Notes under the pieces: generated by a model
What the model saw: only the letters and a program-made list of their open reading frames with translations
The model's database searches: none
Told to the model about the DNA's origin: nothing
In this document: piece by piece, positions 1-5,777 of the stretch
How the letters are laid out: each line of letters starts with the position of its first letter
Numbering within the stretch: the first letter of the stretch is position 1
From: CAIOZW01 sp049317725
GTDB taxonomy: Bacteria; Acidobacteriota; Blastocatellia; RBC074
NCBI GenBank assembly: GCA_049317725.1
Contig: JBMOHS010000193.1
Location: 1 to 7,038, forward strand
Length of the DNA: 7,038 nt
Direction of reading: 5' to 3'
Program-made: the position numbers and the translations under genes

Positions 1-243
1 CAAGTAACCGACCAAGTAGCGACATTGATCCGTGCAATTGGGAGCGGTGAGCTTAGTAGCAACGATTTGATGCAGGCCTTGGGTTTGTCCCACCGGCCCA
101 CGTTCCGGACCAACTACCTCAACCCGGCCATGAAAGACCAATGGGTCGAACGTACGCAACCCGATTCCCCGCGCAGCCCGACTCAGCGCTATCGCTTGAC
201 CGGGAAAGGCGATCGTTGGCTGCAGCACCATGCCGACGAGTAG
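1..243 (+). CDS. C-terminal winged-helix domain of a Fic-type or AlbA/RecG-like regulator (5' end outside window)
   Basis: The frame is open from base 1 to the TAG at 241-243, giving the last 80 residues of a longer protein. It reads QVTDQVATLIRAIGSGELSS and continues with the pattern LMQALGLSHR, then FRTNYLNPAM, then PDSPRSPTQRYRLTGKG. This matches from memory the small winged-helix domain that ends many Fic proteins and AlbA-type (Schlafen-like) ATP-binding transcriptional regulators. In these, a Q/P-V-T-x-Q-V linker leads into 'ALGLKxxxxFRxxYLxPAL' and a basic wing 'PxSPxQ(R/K)YRLTxKG'. The domain probably binds DNA or a partner, while the catalytic or ATP-binding part lies upstream of the window. 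A TTG at 25 could serve as a start, but the frame stays open to the edge and the linker sequence before it fits the family, so truncation by the window is far likelier. The domain assignment is good; the parent family is undecided. Confidence 0.7.
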   Translation, partial: QVTDQVATLIRAIGSGELSSNDLMQALGLSHRPTFRTNYLNPAMKDQWVERTQPDSPRSPTQRYRLTGKGDRWLQHHADE

Positions 244-349
244 AAGAGGCATGCTTGCGACAAACTCACGACAAAACTTGTGACAGTCGGGCCATGACAT
301 TCCCGAGGGCGATAAAAGAGATTATCTTGAAAGGCATCCTAAGAAGCAG

Positions 350-505
350 ATGAAACCGTTTGCTGGAAAATGGCACATTGTCGAGATGGAGGTCTGGGAT
401 CAGGATTACGTCGAGATGGAGGTGCCGGGATTTATCCGCATCGGTTCGGATGGGACGGGACGGTTTCAGTTCGGCTTGGTCTCCAGGGATTCGGAGCCGC
501 GCTGA
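350..505 (+). pseudogene. Truncated small conserved hypothetical protein (N-terminal stub, 51 aa)
   Basis: ATG at 350 to TGA at 503-505 gives 51 residues starting MKPFAGKWHIVEMEVWDQDY and ending FQFGLVSRDSEPR. The pattern 'FAGKWxIVEMExWDxDY ... xGxFxFGxV' resembles, from memory, a family of small bacterial proteins of unknown function that are normally about 110-140 residues long. If so, this is an N-terminal fragment: after FQFG the expected continuation (a segment rich in W, E and D) is absent in all forward frames. No good ribosome-binding site precedes the ATG. The frame is open upstream to a TGA at 281-283 but has no usable start there, so ATG350 was chosen. Its start overlaps by ATGA the stop of a 19-codon ORF (294-353) that is probably chance. 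A 14-base direct repeat inside it encodes VEMEV twice. The function is unknown, and a genuine 51-aa protein cannot be excluded. Confidence 0.5.
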
Positions 506-785
506 TCAGCCATACCTGCGACCGCACCCGGCAATTTTCCCTGACCAGGACACCTTGTCCAAGGGCGGCTTCAGCAACCTGATTGCGCCTTCCCACATCG
601 ATGGCTTCCGGGTCACTGGGACGGCTCACTTCGGAGGGACGTATTGAGGCGGCCCTACAGGTACTTTTAGAAAACAGCCCTGCCACAAAAAACATACAAC
701 CTTATTTGATACAGATAGGTAGCTAAGGAAAGTGCGGCAAAGGATCATCCAGTTGGCTTGGCTGTTCCGCTCGCAACAAGGTTCT
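506..785. other. Gene-free stretch between the 51-codon stub and mtgA
   Basis: No convincing coding sequence is seen on either strand. Overlapping ORFs read through here in several frames but have no recognisable motifs. Base composition drops from G+C-rich to A+T-rich at about 660-700, which probably marks the edge of the low-G+C segment carrying mtgA. No clear intrinsic terminator for mtgA is visible; there is an A/T tract (687-693) but no good stem next to it. Confidence 0.5.
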
Positions 786-1544
786 CTATTTTTTTCGCAC
801 CGATTTCTGCGCAGGATGGATCAACCTTTGTATATCTGTATCACCTTCCAGGTTATTCATTTGCCGGAGTATCCATCCGCTGCGGGCAGATACATATCTG
901 CTTAACGGTCTTACTGTGTATTTTTTTGGATTGGGTAAGCAGGCAGCAATCTGTGCGGCTTCATTTTTCGTCAACAAGCGTGCCGGTTTTCTGAAATAGG
1001 TTTGCGCGGCAGCCTCAATCCCATAGACACCACGTCCCATTTCAATGACATTCAGATATACCTCTAAGATTCGCTCTTTTCCCCAGATCCATTCAATCAT
1101 TTGTGTGAAGTATAGTTCCAGCCCTTTCCGAAACCAGCTGCGGCCTTGCCAGAGGAAAACATTCTTGGCGGTCTGCTGTGAAATGGCAGAAGCACCACGG
1201 ACTCTGTTTGGTTTTCGCTGATTATGTTCGATTGCTTTTTCAATACTCTTCCAGTCAAACCCATGATGATCTGGAAAGATCTGATCTTCGGCAGCCAAGA
1301 CAGACAACTTAGCAGCCGCGCTCATCTCATCTGCATCTACATAATCCCTTTTCAAGCCATCGCCCTGGAGCAGGCTGACGAGTTGTGTGACGGTTACAGG
1401 TGGGTTGACCCATTTCAAAGCAACAATATAGACCAGTTGCAACACAAACAACCACAACAGAAATCGCTTACAAAGACGAAAGAAGCGTGCAGGAAAGAGA
1501 GGGTTGTTGAGAGGCCATCGCGGCAAGATGGAAGAAACGATCAT
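786..1544 (-). CDS. mtgA: Monofunctional biosynthetic peptidoglycan glycosyltransferase
   Basis: This 252-residue protein polymerises lipid II into glycan strands at the outer face of the inner membrane and belongs to glycosyltransferase family 51. It has one N-terminal membrane anchor (about residues 27-45, basic residues before it), as in E. coli MtgA (242 aa), and no transpeptidase domain. GT51 motifs appear in order. The first is AAEDQIFPDHHGFDW with catalytic E86 and H94-G95-x-D97. The second is GASAISQQTAKNVFLW (117-132). The third is RKGLE with the second catalytic glutamate at E143. Then come KERILEVYLNVIEMG (157-170) and GVYGIEAAAQTYF (172-184). The ATG at 1544 has GGAG five bases upstream and includes the anchor, so this start is well supported. 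The gene is visibly A+T-richer (about 48% G+C in sampled lines) than its neighbours (about 60%), suggesting transfer. It stands alone: no other cell-wall gene adjoins it. Confidence 0.96.
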   Translation of the reverse strand: MIVSSILPRWPLNNPLFPARFFRLCKRFLLWLFVLQLVYIVALKWVNPPVTVTQLVSLLQGDGLKRDYVDADEMSAAAKLSVLAAEDQIFPDHHGFDWKSIEKAIEHNQRKPNRVRGASAISQQTAKNVFLWQGRSWFRKGLELYFTQMIEWIWGKERILEVYLNVIEMGRGVYGIEAAAQTYFRKPARLLTKNEAAQIAACLPNPKKYTVRPLSRYVSARSGWILRQMNNLEGDTDIQRLIHPAQKSVRKK

Positions 1545-1567
1545 TGTTTCTCCGGAAGCTGTTCTGC

Positions 1568-1597
1568 GTTATATAAATTGAGCGCCAGCAAAGTACA
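1568..1597 (-). promoter_or_regulatory. Possible sigma-70 type promoter of mtgA
   Basis: On the minus strand, TATAAC (1573-1568, within TTTATATAAC) gives a good -10 element. An 18-base spacer separates it from a weak -35 candidate, TGTACT (1597-1592). The -10 lies 23 bases before the ATG, leaving a short leader that still contains the GGAG ribosome-binding site at 1550-1553. The -10 is the main support, because A+T-rich DNA gives such matches by chance. Confidence 0.35.
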
Positions 1598-1940
1598 GGT
1601 GTTGCCAAGTGCTGCATTCGGTTGCGATTGAAAAAGATCCACGAGAAATCGTACAGCAACACCGGACCGCAAACAAGAGACTCGCCAAGTGGAAGTGAGG
1701 AGCCAGAGGGTTGTCCACCTGAGTCTCTCCCGCTTTCGTCGAGGCTTTTTCTCTTTGCGGCACCGCCACCCAGAGACGAGCTCTTGACACCTCCCAAGCG
1801 AATGAGGAGTCGTCCACGAGAGCAGGGCAACTTCGATTTCACGATCTATTTTCAGCCCGTCACCACGAATCAACCAGCCATTTCCTCCACGAGCACATTC
1901 CCGACTTCAGATTGGGCGTGAATGGGTGTAGGATTGGTAC
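1598..1940. other. Gene-free stretch upstream of mtgA and fic
   Basis: This stretch lies between the divergent mtgA and fic genes. Open frames of 80-125 codons run through it on both strands, but they overlap each other, have low-complexity R/S/P-rich translations and match no family I know. No paired inverted repeat or transposase motif was seen. The fic promoter should lie here, but no good -35/-10 pair is visible. G+C rises back to the level of the surrounding genes by about 1680. Confidence 0.45.
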
Positions 1941-2990
1941 ATGCTGAACAGCGACACCATTCAGATCACCCCGGAGGTCCTGCGTCTGATCGCGATGATC
2001 GACGAGTTCAAGGGGGCGTGGCGGGCCCTGGGCACACTCGCGCCTGATCGGCTGCTGGCCCTGCGTCGTGTCGCGACCATCGAGAGTATCGGATCATCAA
2101 CTCGCATCGAAGGCAGCAAGCTCTCTGACCGGGAAGTCGAGCTGCTGCTGTCGAACCTGGAGATCAACTCTTTTGCGACGCAGGACGAGCAGGAGGTGGC
2201 TGGCTACGCCGAGCTCTTGGACTTGGTGCTCTCGTCTTGGCAAGAGATCCCGTTCAGCGAGAACCACATCAAGCAGTTGCACCAGATCCTTCTGCGCAAC
2301 AGCGAGAAGGACGCGTGGCATCGGGGCAACTATAAGACCAACTCGAACAGCGTGGCCGCCTTTGACGAGATCGGCGCACAGATGGGCATCGTCTTTCAGA
2401 CGGCGTCGCCCTTCGACACGCCTCGCCTGATGGCAGAGCTGGTAGCTTGGGTGAATCGGGAGCGCGAGACGGCTCATCTGCATCCGCTGCTGATCATCGC
2501 CCTGTGCATCGTCGTCTTTCTGGAGATCCATCCCTTCCAGGATGGCAACGGGCGGCTTTCCCGCGTGTTGACCACCCTGCTGCTTCTACAGGCAGGTTAT
2601 GCCTATGCCCCTTACAGCTCACTGGAGAGTGTGGTCGAGCAGAATAAGGAAGCCTATTACTTGGCGCTGCGGCAGACCCAGGGATCGATCCGCACGGAGT
2701 CGCCGAACTGGCAGCCGTGGCTGCTCTTCTTCCTCCGCTCCCTGTCCGAACAGGTGCGGCGGCTGGAGAAAAAGGTCGAGCGCGAGAAGATCGTGCTGGC
2801 GGCCCTGCCAAAACTGCAGCTACAGATCGTCGAGTTTGCCCGCGAGCACGGGCGCGTGACCATCGGCGAAGCCATCCAACTGACTGGGGCGAGCCGCAAT
2901 ACGCTCAAGCAGCACTTCCGGGTATTGGTTGAGCGCGGCACGCTCGATCAGCACGGCCGTGGCCGTGGAGTTTGGTACGGGCTGCGCTGA
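1941..2990 (+). CDS. Fic family protein (putative AMP-transferase) with N-terminal inhibitory helix and C-terminal winged helix
   Basis: This 349-residue Fic-domain protein probably transfers AMP from ATP to a hydroxyl side chain of a target protein in the cytoplasm. The catalytic motif HPFQDGNGRLSR sits at residues 197-208: H197 is the general base, D201 binds metal, and N203 and R205 contact phosphates. Near the N-terminus GSSTRIEGS (51-59) carries the inhibitory motif (S/T)xxxE(G/N), with S53 and E57-G58. This makes it a class II Fic protein, in which the glutamate blocks productive ATP binding. HRGNYKT (127-133) corresponds to the substrate-binding flap, and GYAELLDL (88-95) belongs to the Fic_N-type helical part. 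Residues about 290-349 form a winged-helix domain (VTIGEAIQLTGASRNTLKQH). The ATG is preceded by AGGA at a 7-base spacing. Because inhibition is built in, no separate antitoxin is needed and none is seen. The family is certain; the target is unknown. Confidence 0.95.
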   Translation: MLNSDTIQITPEVLRLIAMIDEFKGAWRALGTLAPDRLLALRRVATIESIGSSTRIEGSKLSDREVELLLSNLEINSFATQDEQEVAGYAELLDLVLSSWQEIPFSENHIKQLHQILLRNSEKDAWHRGNYKTNSNSVAAFDEIGAQMGIVFQTASPFDTPRLMAELVAWVNRERETAHLHPLLIIALCIVVFLEIHPFQDGNGRLSRVLTTLLLLQAGYAYAPYSSLESVVEQNKEAYYLALRQTQGSIRTESPNWQPWLLFFLRSLSEQVRRLEKKVEREKIVLAALPKLQLQIVEFAREHGRVTIGEAIQLTGASRNTLKQHFRVLVERGTLDQHGRGRGVWYGLR

Positions 2991-2993
2991 GGA

Positions 2994-3341
2994 TTGCGGG
3001 ATGTCAGCAATCGTCGAGGACTGAGTCATCCAGGAGCTCGAAAGGGGCTGATTCTTGATACGAGCATCCTCTGTGTCCGGCTGGAGGTTCCCGGCTTGGA
3101 CAGTTGCGGCCCTGCCACAGACAAATGGAACCGTCAGCGGGTGATGAACCAGATCAAGACCGAGGAGAAGGCCAGCACGATTTTTGTGTGACCGATTGCC
3201 AGCCTCATTGAGACCGGTAACCACATTGATCAATCTGCGCACAGCCGACGTGAAAGAGGCGCTGACCGCCAGGAAACGCAATCGCTTATTGAGCGATGCG
3301 AGAGATATCGAGATCAAGAGTCGCGGGACGGAACTGCCTGA
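2994..3341 (+). pseudogene. Broken PIN-domain-like gene with in-frame TGA
   Basis: Behind fic, one frame reads LILDTSILCVRLEVPGLD, then CGPATDKWNRQRV, then EEKASTIFV, followed by a TGA at 3189-3191. The same frame then resumes as PIASLIETGNHIDQ. LDTSIL with an early aspartate and the later LIETGNH glutamate are the spacing and residues expected of a PIN nuclease core. From memory, related proteins read 'TxVLPLATxIETGNHI', so the TGA replaces a leucine codon. After HIDQ (about 3233) the resemblance stops and the frame ends at 3339-3341. The C-terminal acidic residues of a PIN domain are therefore missing. No ATG lies in frame ahead of LILDTS; a TTG at 2994, four bases after the fic stop, is the only candidate and has no clear ribosome-binding site. 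I read this as a decayed gene rather than a working toxin. PIN assignment is moderate, disruption is good. Confidence 0.6.
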
Positions 3342-3348
3342 CAGGTAG
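3226..3348 (+). other. Short overlapping ORF (40 codons) with coding-like composition, possible gene remnant
   Basis: Shifted by one base from the broken PIN frame, an open stretch from TTG 3226 to TAG 3346-3348 reads LRTADVKEALTARKRNRLLS and on through ARDIEIKSRGTELPDR. It is charged, with a plausible amphipathic helical pattern. It begins just where the PIN-like similarity ends, so it may be the tail of the PIN gene after a frameshift or of another gene joined by a deletion. I recognise no family, and there is no ribosome-binding site before the TTG. Confidence 0.25.
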
Positions 3349-3360
3349 TCAGATTCGATT

Positions 3361-3380
3361 CGGGAGATGAGCTTCTCCCG
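3361..3380. repeat. Perfect 7-bp hairpin
   Basis: CGGGAGA (3361-3367) pairs perfectly with TCTCCCG (3374-3380) around the loop TGAGCT. No run of T follows on either strand, so this is not a standard intrinsic terminator. It lies just after the decayed PIN region in DNA without genes and could be a relic of a mobile-element end, an RNA structure or chance. Confidence 0.4.
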
Positions 3381-3716
3381 CCAAGAATGACGTACCCACA
3401 ACAACGGGTCAACCTCAAGCCACGCCCTGGAGAGAGCAACGGTCGGTGATTCCGGCCGCCAGGCGACCCGACCCGCAGCGAGTCCTAAAAAACAGTTTGG
3501 GAAAAAGATGGAACCATCCCTGGGGTGCAGCGTTTGGGGATGTGTGTAAAGTTTGCGAACGAGGTGCTCAGCATTTGTTGATCACCTCTATTTTTTTGCC
3601 TGCCTGGACCTCTCTCCAATCGACATCCCCAACGCGCCATGCCGAGCCCTACCGGCAGGACCTGAACCTCTCGCCGCGACCGTCCAGCTCCATTCCGGGA
3701 CCAGACGGGATTCGAC
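3381..3716. other. Intergenic stretch between decayed PIN locus and the serine hydrolase gene
   Basis: Apart from the terminator at 3561-3597, nothing supportable is seen. Translations in all frames are P/R/S-rich and motif-free. A segment at about 3700-3716 faintly recalls a tRNA T-arm, but no acceptor stem or anticodon arm can be built around it. The 3' ends of the + strand region and of the minus-strand hydrolase gene face each other here. Confidence 0.45.
3561..3597 (+). terminator. Strong intrinsic terminator
   Basis: GAGGTG (3561-3566) pairs with CACCTC (3583-3588). After a single mismatch, TCAGC pairs with GTTGA (one G-T pair), leaving an ATTT loop. The stem is followed at once by TATTTTTTT (3589-3597). 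The stem and U-tract read on the + strand, so it would stop transcripts from fic and the remnants behind it. It lies about 570 bases past the fic stop. On the minus strand the sequence after the stem is not T-rich, so it is probably one-directional. Confidence 0.8.
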
Positions 3717-4847
3717 TCACCACTTGACGGCACGACAGATGCGTCCGAGCAGCTCGTTGTCAAACGAGGAGCGAGGGCCATTCGCATCGCCGGGGGAGAG
3801 TTCGACCCCCGATGGGCCACCGTGCCGTGCAACAACCAAGTCGAGACTTGGAACGACATAGATCTTCTTGTCCTCTGCTCCGAGAGCGGCAAAGGCGTCG
3901 GGGGGACAATCCGGCCAGAGCATCCCATACCCGCCCCGTCCGTCGGGAAGCAGGAACGAAGACTTGCCATTGAGCCACCATAGATAGCCGTAAGACTGGT
4001 TCAACGTTTGGGAGGTGCTGGTGGCCTCTTTGACGAAGGCAGCCCCGATCAGCTGGCGGTCTGCCCACCGACCCTGGCGCAACATCAAGAGGCCCAATTT
4101 CGCCATGTCGCGCAAGGAGCTGCGAAACCAAGTGCAGTTGAGCTGGTCATTCGGGGCAAGCCCACAATCCCAACTCGAATGGTGCAGTTGCAGCGGGGCC
4201 AATTTTCGCTGGGTGTACCGGTTAAGGCGTTGACCGGACGCCATTTCGAGCAGGCGCAGGAGCATCTGAGAAGCGGAGCTGTTGTAGGCCCAATGTTCGC
4301 CCGGTCTGTGTTCGAGCGGGAGTGCCGCCGTCCTCTCAAAGACGTCGAGATAGGGCAGCGTCAAGGCCCCGCCGAGCTTGAGGCCGGAGGTCATGGTCAG
4401 CAGGTGGCGAATCGTGATCGCCTCCTTCGACGTTCCTTTCCAACTGGTCACAAAGGCAGAGGCACTCTGCTCGACGCCCTTGAGGACGCCCTCTTCGATC
4501 GCCATGCCGACGAGGATCGCGATGAGGCTTTTGCTCGCGGAGAAGATCGGACGGGAGACCTCGGGCGTCCATTGCTGCCAGTACTGCTCGGTAACGAGGC
4601 GTTCGCCGCGAAGAATCAAGAGCCCGGTCGAGTGATGTGTGGCCGCATACCGCACCGCCGCCTCGAGCACCTGCGGGTCGACCCCGGCCTCGATCAGTGA
4701 GCGCGTCTCCCACTCGACACTGCCCGGATAGGACAGATGACGCGACCTTGACGGGGTGTCCGTCCAACGTGGGCCTGCCACCAGACTGCTGGCTAGCGCC
4801 CGAATCACCGCCCGGCGCGAGAACTGAGGGGTTTGATTTGTCTCCAT
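3717..4847 (-). CDS. Exported serine hydrolase, class C beta-lactamase / penicillin-binding protein fold
   Basis: This 376-residue protein of the beta-lactamase-related serine hydrolase family uses an acyl-enzyme mechanism. Family members include carboxylesterases, D-amino-acid peptidases and true beta-lactamases. The nucleophile motif SASK places S103 and K106 (IFSASKSLIA). HLLTMTSGL (148-156) is the typical following stretch, YNS (188-190) is the second catalytic motif, and RHGG (341-344) takes the place of the KTG/HxG triad. GYLWWLNG and ALGAEDKKIYVVPSLDLVV are typical of the non-lactamase esterase-like branch. The N-terminus has SRRAVIR (10-16) before a short hydrophobic stretch, a Tat-like export signal, so the enzyme is probably periplasmic or secreted. 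The ATG at 4847 is preceded by AGGAG at a 9-base spacing, which fixes the start. The substrate cannot be told. It lies 132 bases behind the DUF4097 gene on the same strand, separated by a GC-rich hairpin, so it may have its own promoter. Confidence 0.92.
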   Translation of the reverse strand: METNQTPQFSRRAVIRALASSLVAGPRWTDTPSRSRHLSYPGSVEWETRSLIEAGVDPQVLEAAVRYAATHHSTGLLILRGERLVTEQYWQQWTPEVSRPIFSASKSLIAILVGMAIEEGVLKGVEQSASAFVTSWKGTSKEAITIRHLLTMTSGLKLGGALTLPYLDVFERTAALPLEHRPGEHWAYNSSASQMLLRLLEMASGQRLNRYTQRKLAPLQLHHSSWDCGLAPNDQLNCTWFRSSLRDMAKLGLLMLRQGRWADRQLIGAAFVKEATSTSQTLNQSYGYLWWLNGKSSFLLPDGRGGYGMLWPDCPPDAFAALGAEDKKIYVVPSLDLVVARHGGPSGVELSPGDANGPRSSFDNELLGRICRAVKW

Positions 4848-4863
4848 GCGAGAACTCTCCTCC

Positions 4864-4881
4864 CGAGCCCAACGCGGCTCG
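4864..4881 (-). promoter_or_regulatory. Leader hairpin touching the ribosome-binding site of the serine hydrolase gene
   Basis: On the minus strand CGAGCC (4881-4876) pairs with GGCTCG (4869-4864) around a six-base loop. The last base of the stem abuts the GGGAGGAGAG ribosome-binding region (4864-4855). The hairpin could influence ribosome access, but a 6-bp GC stem in G+C-rich DNA may be accidental. Confidence 0.3.
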
Positions 4882-4942
4882 ATCAGCGCTTAGAATGTGG
4901 CACTCCGTGCAGAAGAATGCGCATGAGAGGGTCTGTCTAGGT

Positions 4943-4967
4943 GAGGGGAGCCCTGGGGACTCCCCTC
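4943..4967 (-). terminator. GC-rich hairpin after the DUF4097 gene, possible terminator
   Basis: GAGGGGAG (4943-4950) pairs perfectly with CTCCCCTC (4960-4967), and inner CC/GG pairs may extend the stem. It lies 13 bases past the DUF4097 stop codon, a usual place for a terminator. No T-run follows on the minus strand, so termination would be weak, or the stem may instead protect the 3' end of the mRNA. Confidence 0.5.
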
Positions 4968-4979
4968 GTCGGACGGCAG

Positions 4980-5777
4980 TTACGTGCGTCGGAGGGAGAC
5001 ATCTCCGGAGATGGAGGAGATTTTCAGGCGAAGAGTGCCAGCGCCAATCCGACCACTGGCACGCCGCCCGGGACTGAATCGGTCCTTTTCGATTGTCAGA
5101 GGGAGATCGGTCTTGAGGCTGCCGCTCATCGTCGTCATCTTCACTTCGGCGTCGAGACTGGCGGGAACCCTGACGTCAACGTCACCGCTGATCGAGGTGA
5201 AATCCAAGTCCTGACCACTGCCCAGCTGCAAGATGGTCACCTCGACATCACCGCTGACGGACGCGGCGTTGACCGAGCCCTTGATCTCACCGACCATCAC
5301 ATTGCCACTGGTCGATTTCGCCGCGACCGATCCGGTAACTTCGCGGACGACGACATTGCCGCTGATCGACTTCGCGTCAACCTTGCCGGTGACGCCGCTA
5401 ACCTCGACATCACCGCTGACGCTGGTGATCGAGTCGAACCTGAAGTTGCGCGCACGCGGAACCTTGACATCAAAGCGGGCACTGGCTTGGCAGTTGCAGT
5501 TCCTGGGGTAGCGGATGCGAATCGATAGGTTGTTTTCCGCGAGGCTCTCCTCGATGGTCACCCGTTCGCGGTCCCGCCCTTCCTTGTATCCCAGAACCAG
5601 AACGGTCTGACCGTCATAGCCAGTGACCGTCACATCACCGGAGATGTTCTGGACACTGATCCCGCCACCGTCTGTCAGTGGGTAGTTCTTCTGAAAATCC
5701 TGCCCGAAGAGGCTCGACGTCGAAGCGAGCCAAACCAGTCCAACACAGAACACCATCTTTTTTGAAACGAATTGCAT
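4980..5777 (-). CDS. Exported DUF4097-family beta-strand repeat protein
   Basis: This is a 265-residue secreted or periplasmic protein. A signal peptide is clear: basic K6-K7, a hydrophobic core (residues 8-20) and a likely cleavage near LFG-Q at 25/26. The mature part is built from repeats of about 19 residues with the signature (S)xSG(D/N)V(x)V, seen at about residues 46, 121, 139, 157, 175, 197, 218 and 257. They end in IGAGTLRLKISSISGDVSLR, the usual close of DUF4097 (putative adhesin/beta-solenoid) domains. C94 and C96 form a CNC pair in the loop before the main repeat block and could bridge or bind metal. The ATG is preceded by AAAGGAGAT at a 6-base spacing. DUF4097 proteins often lie beside ECF sigma/anti-sigma pairs, as here; their role is unproven, with envelope sensing, adhesion or scaffolding all proposed. 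The family call is firm, the function open. Confidence 0.9.
   Translation of the reverse strand: MQFVSKKMVFCVGLVWLASTSSLFGQDFQKNYPLTDGGGISVQNISGDVTVTGYDGQTVLVLGYKEGRDRERVTIEESLAENNLSIRIRYPRNCNCQASARFDVKVPRARNFRFDSITSVSGDVEVSGVTGKVDAKSISGNVVVREVTGSVAAKSTSGNVMVGEIKGSVNAASVSGDVEVTILQLGSGQDLDFTSISGDVDVRVPASLDAEVKMTTMSGSLKTDLPLTIEKDRFSPGRRASGRIGAGTLRLKISSISGDVSLRRT

Noticed and set aside
266..283. Small hairpin TCACGA/TTGTGA behind the 1-243 gene as a terminator.
   Set aside because: Six weak pairs including a G-T, and no T-run after it.
673..766. AACAGCC (673-679) and GGCTGTT (760-766) as an inverted repeat or attachment-type pair flanking the mtgA side.
   Set aside because: Only seven bases with an 80-base separation; chance is the simplest explanation and nothing else marks an element end.
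1622..1921. 99-codon + strand frame between mtgA and fic.
   Set aside because: It overlaps three similar-length minus-strand frames, is S/P/R-rich without motifs, and has no ribosome-binding site or family resemblance.
3001..3191. TGA read as an amino acid (alternative genetic code or selenocysteine), since two or three TGAs interrupt otherwise coherent reading frames.
   Set aside because: fic, the serine hydrolase, the anti-sigma and the sigma genes all end in TGA at family-typical ends, so TGA is a normal stop. The interrupted frames lack conserved Sec sites and also lose similarity further on, which fits gene decay.
2820..3404. 194-codon minus-strand frame antisense to the end of fic and the PIN remnant.
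   Set aside because: It is the reverse shadow of the fic winged helix and PIN-like coding signal; the translation has no domain features and no ribosome-binding site.
3690..3725. T-arm-like sequence around GGTGAGTCGAATCCC (minus strand) suggesting a tRNA or tRNA-derived attachment site.
   Set aside because: No acceptor stem, D-arm or anticodon arm can be paired around it, and it overlaps the hydrolase stop codon.
4980..5528. Long + strand frames opposite the DUF4097 gene and repeated TCACCGCTGA-like words, as a possible tandem DNA repeat.
   Set aside because: The repetition follows from the SGDV protein repeats on the minus strand; the + strand frames are shadows.
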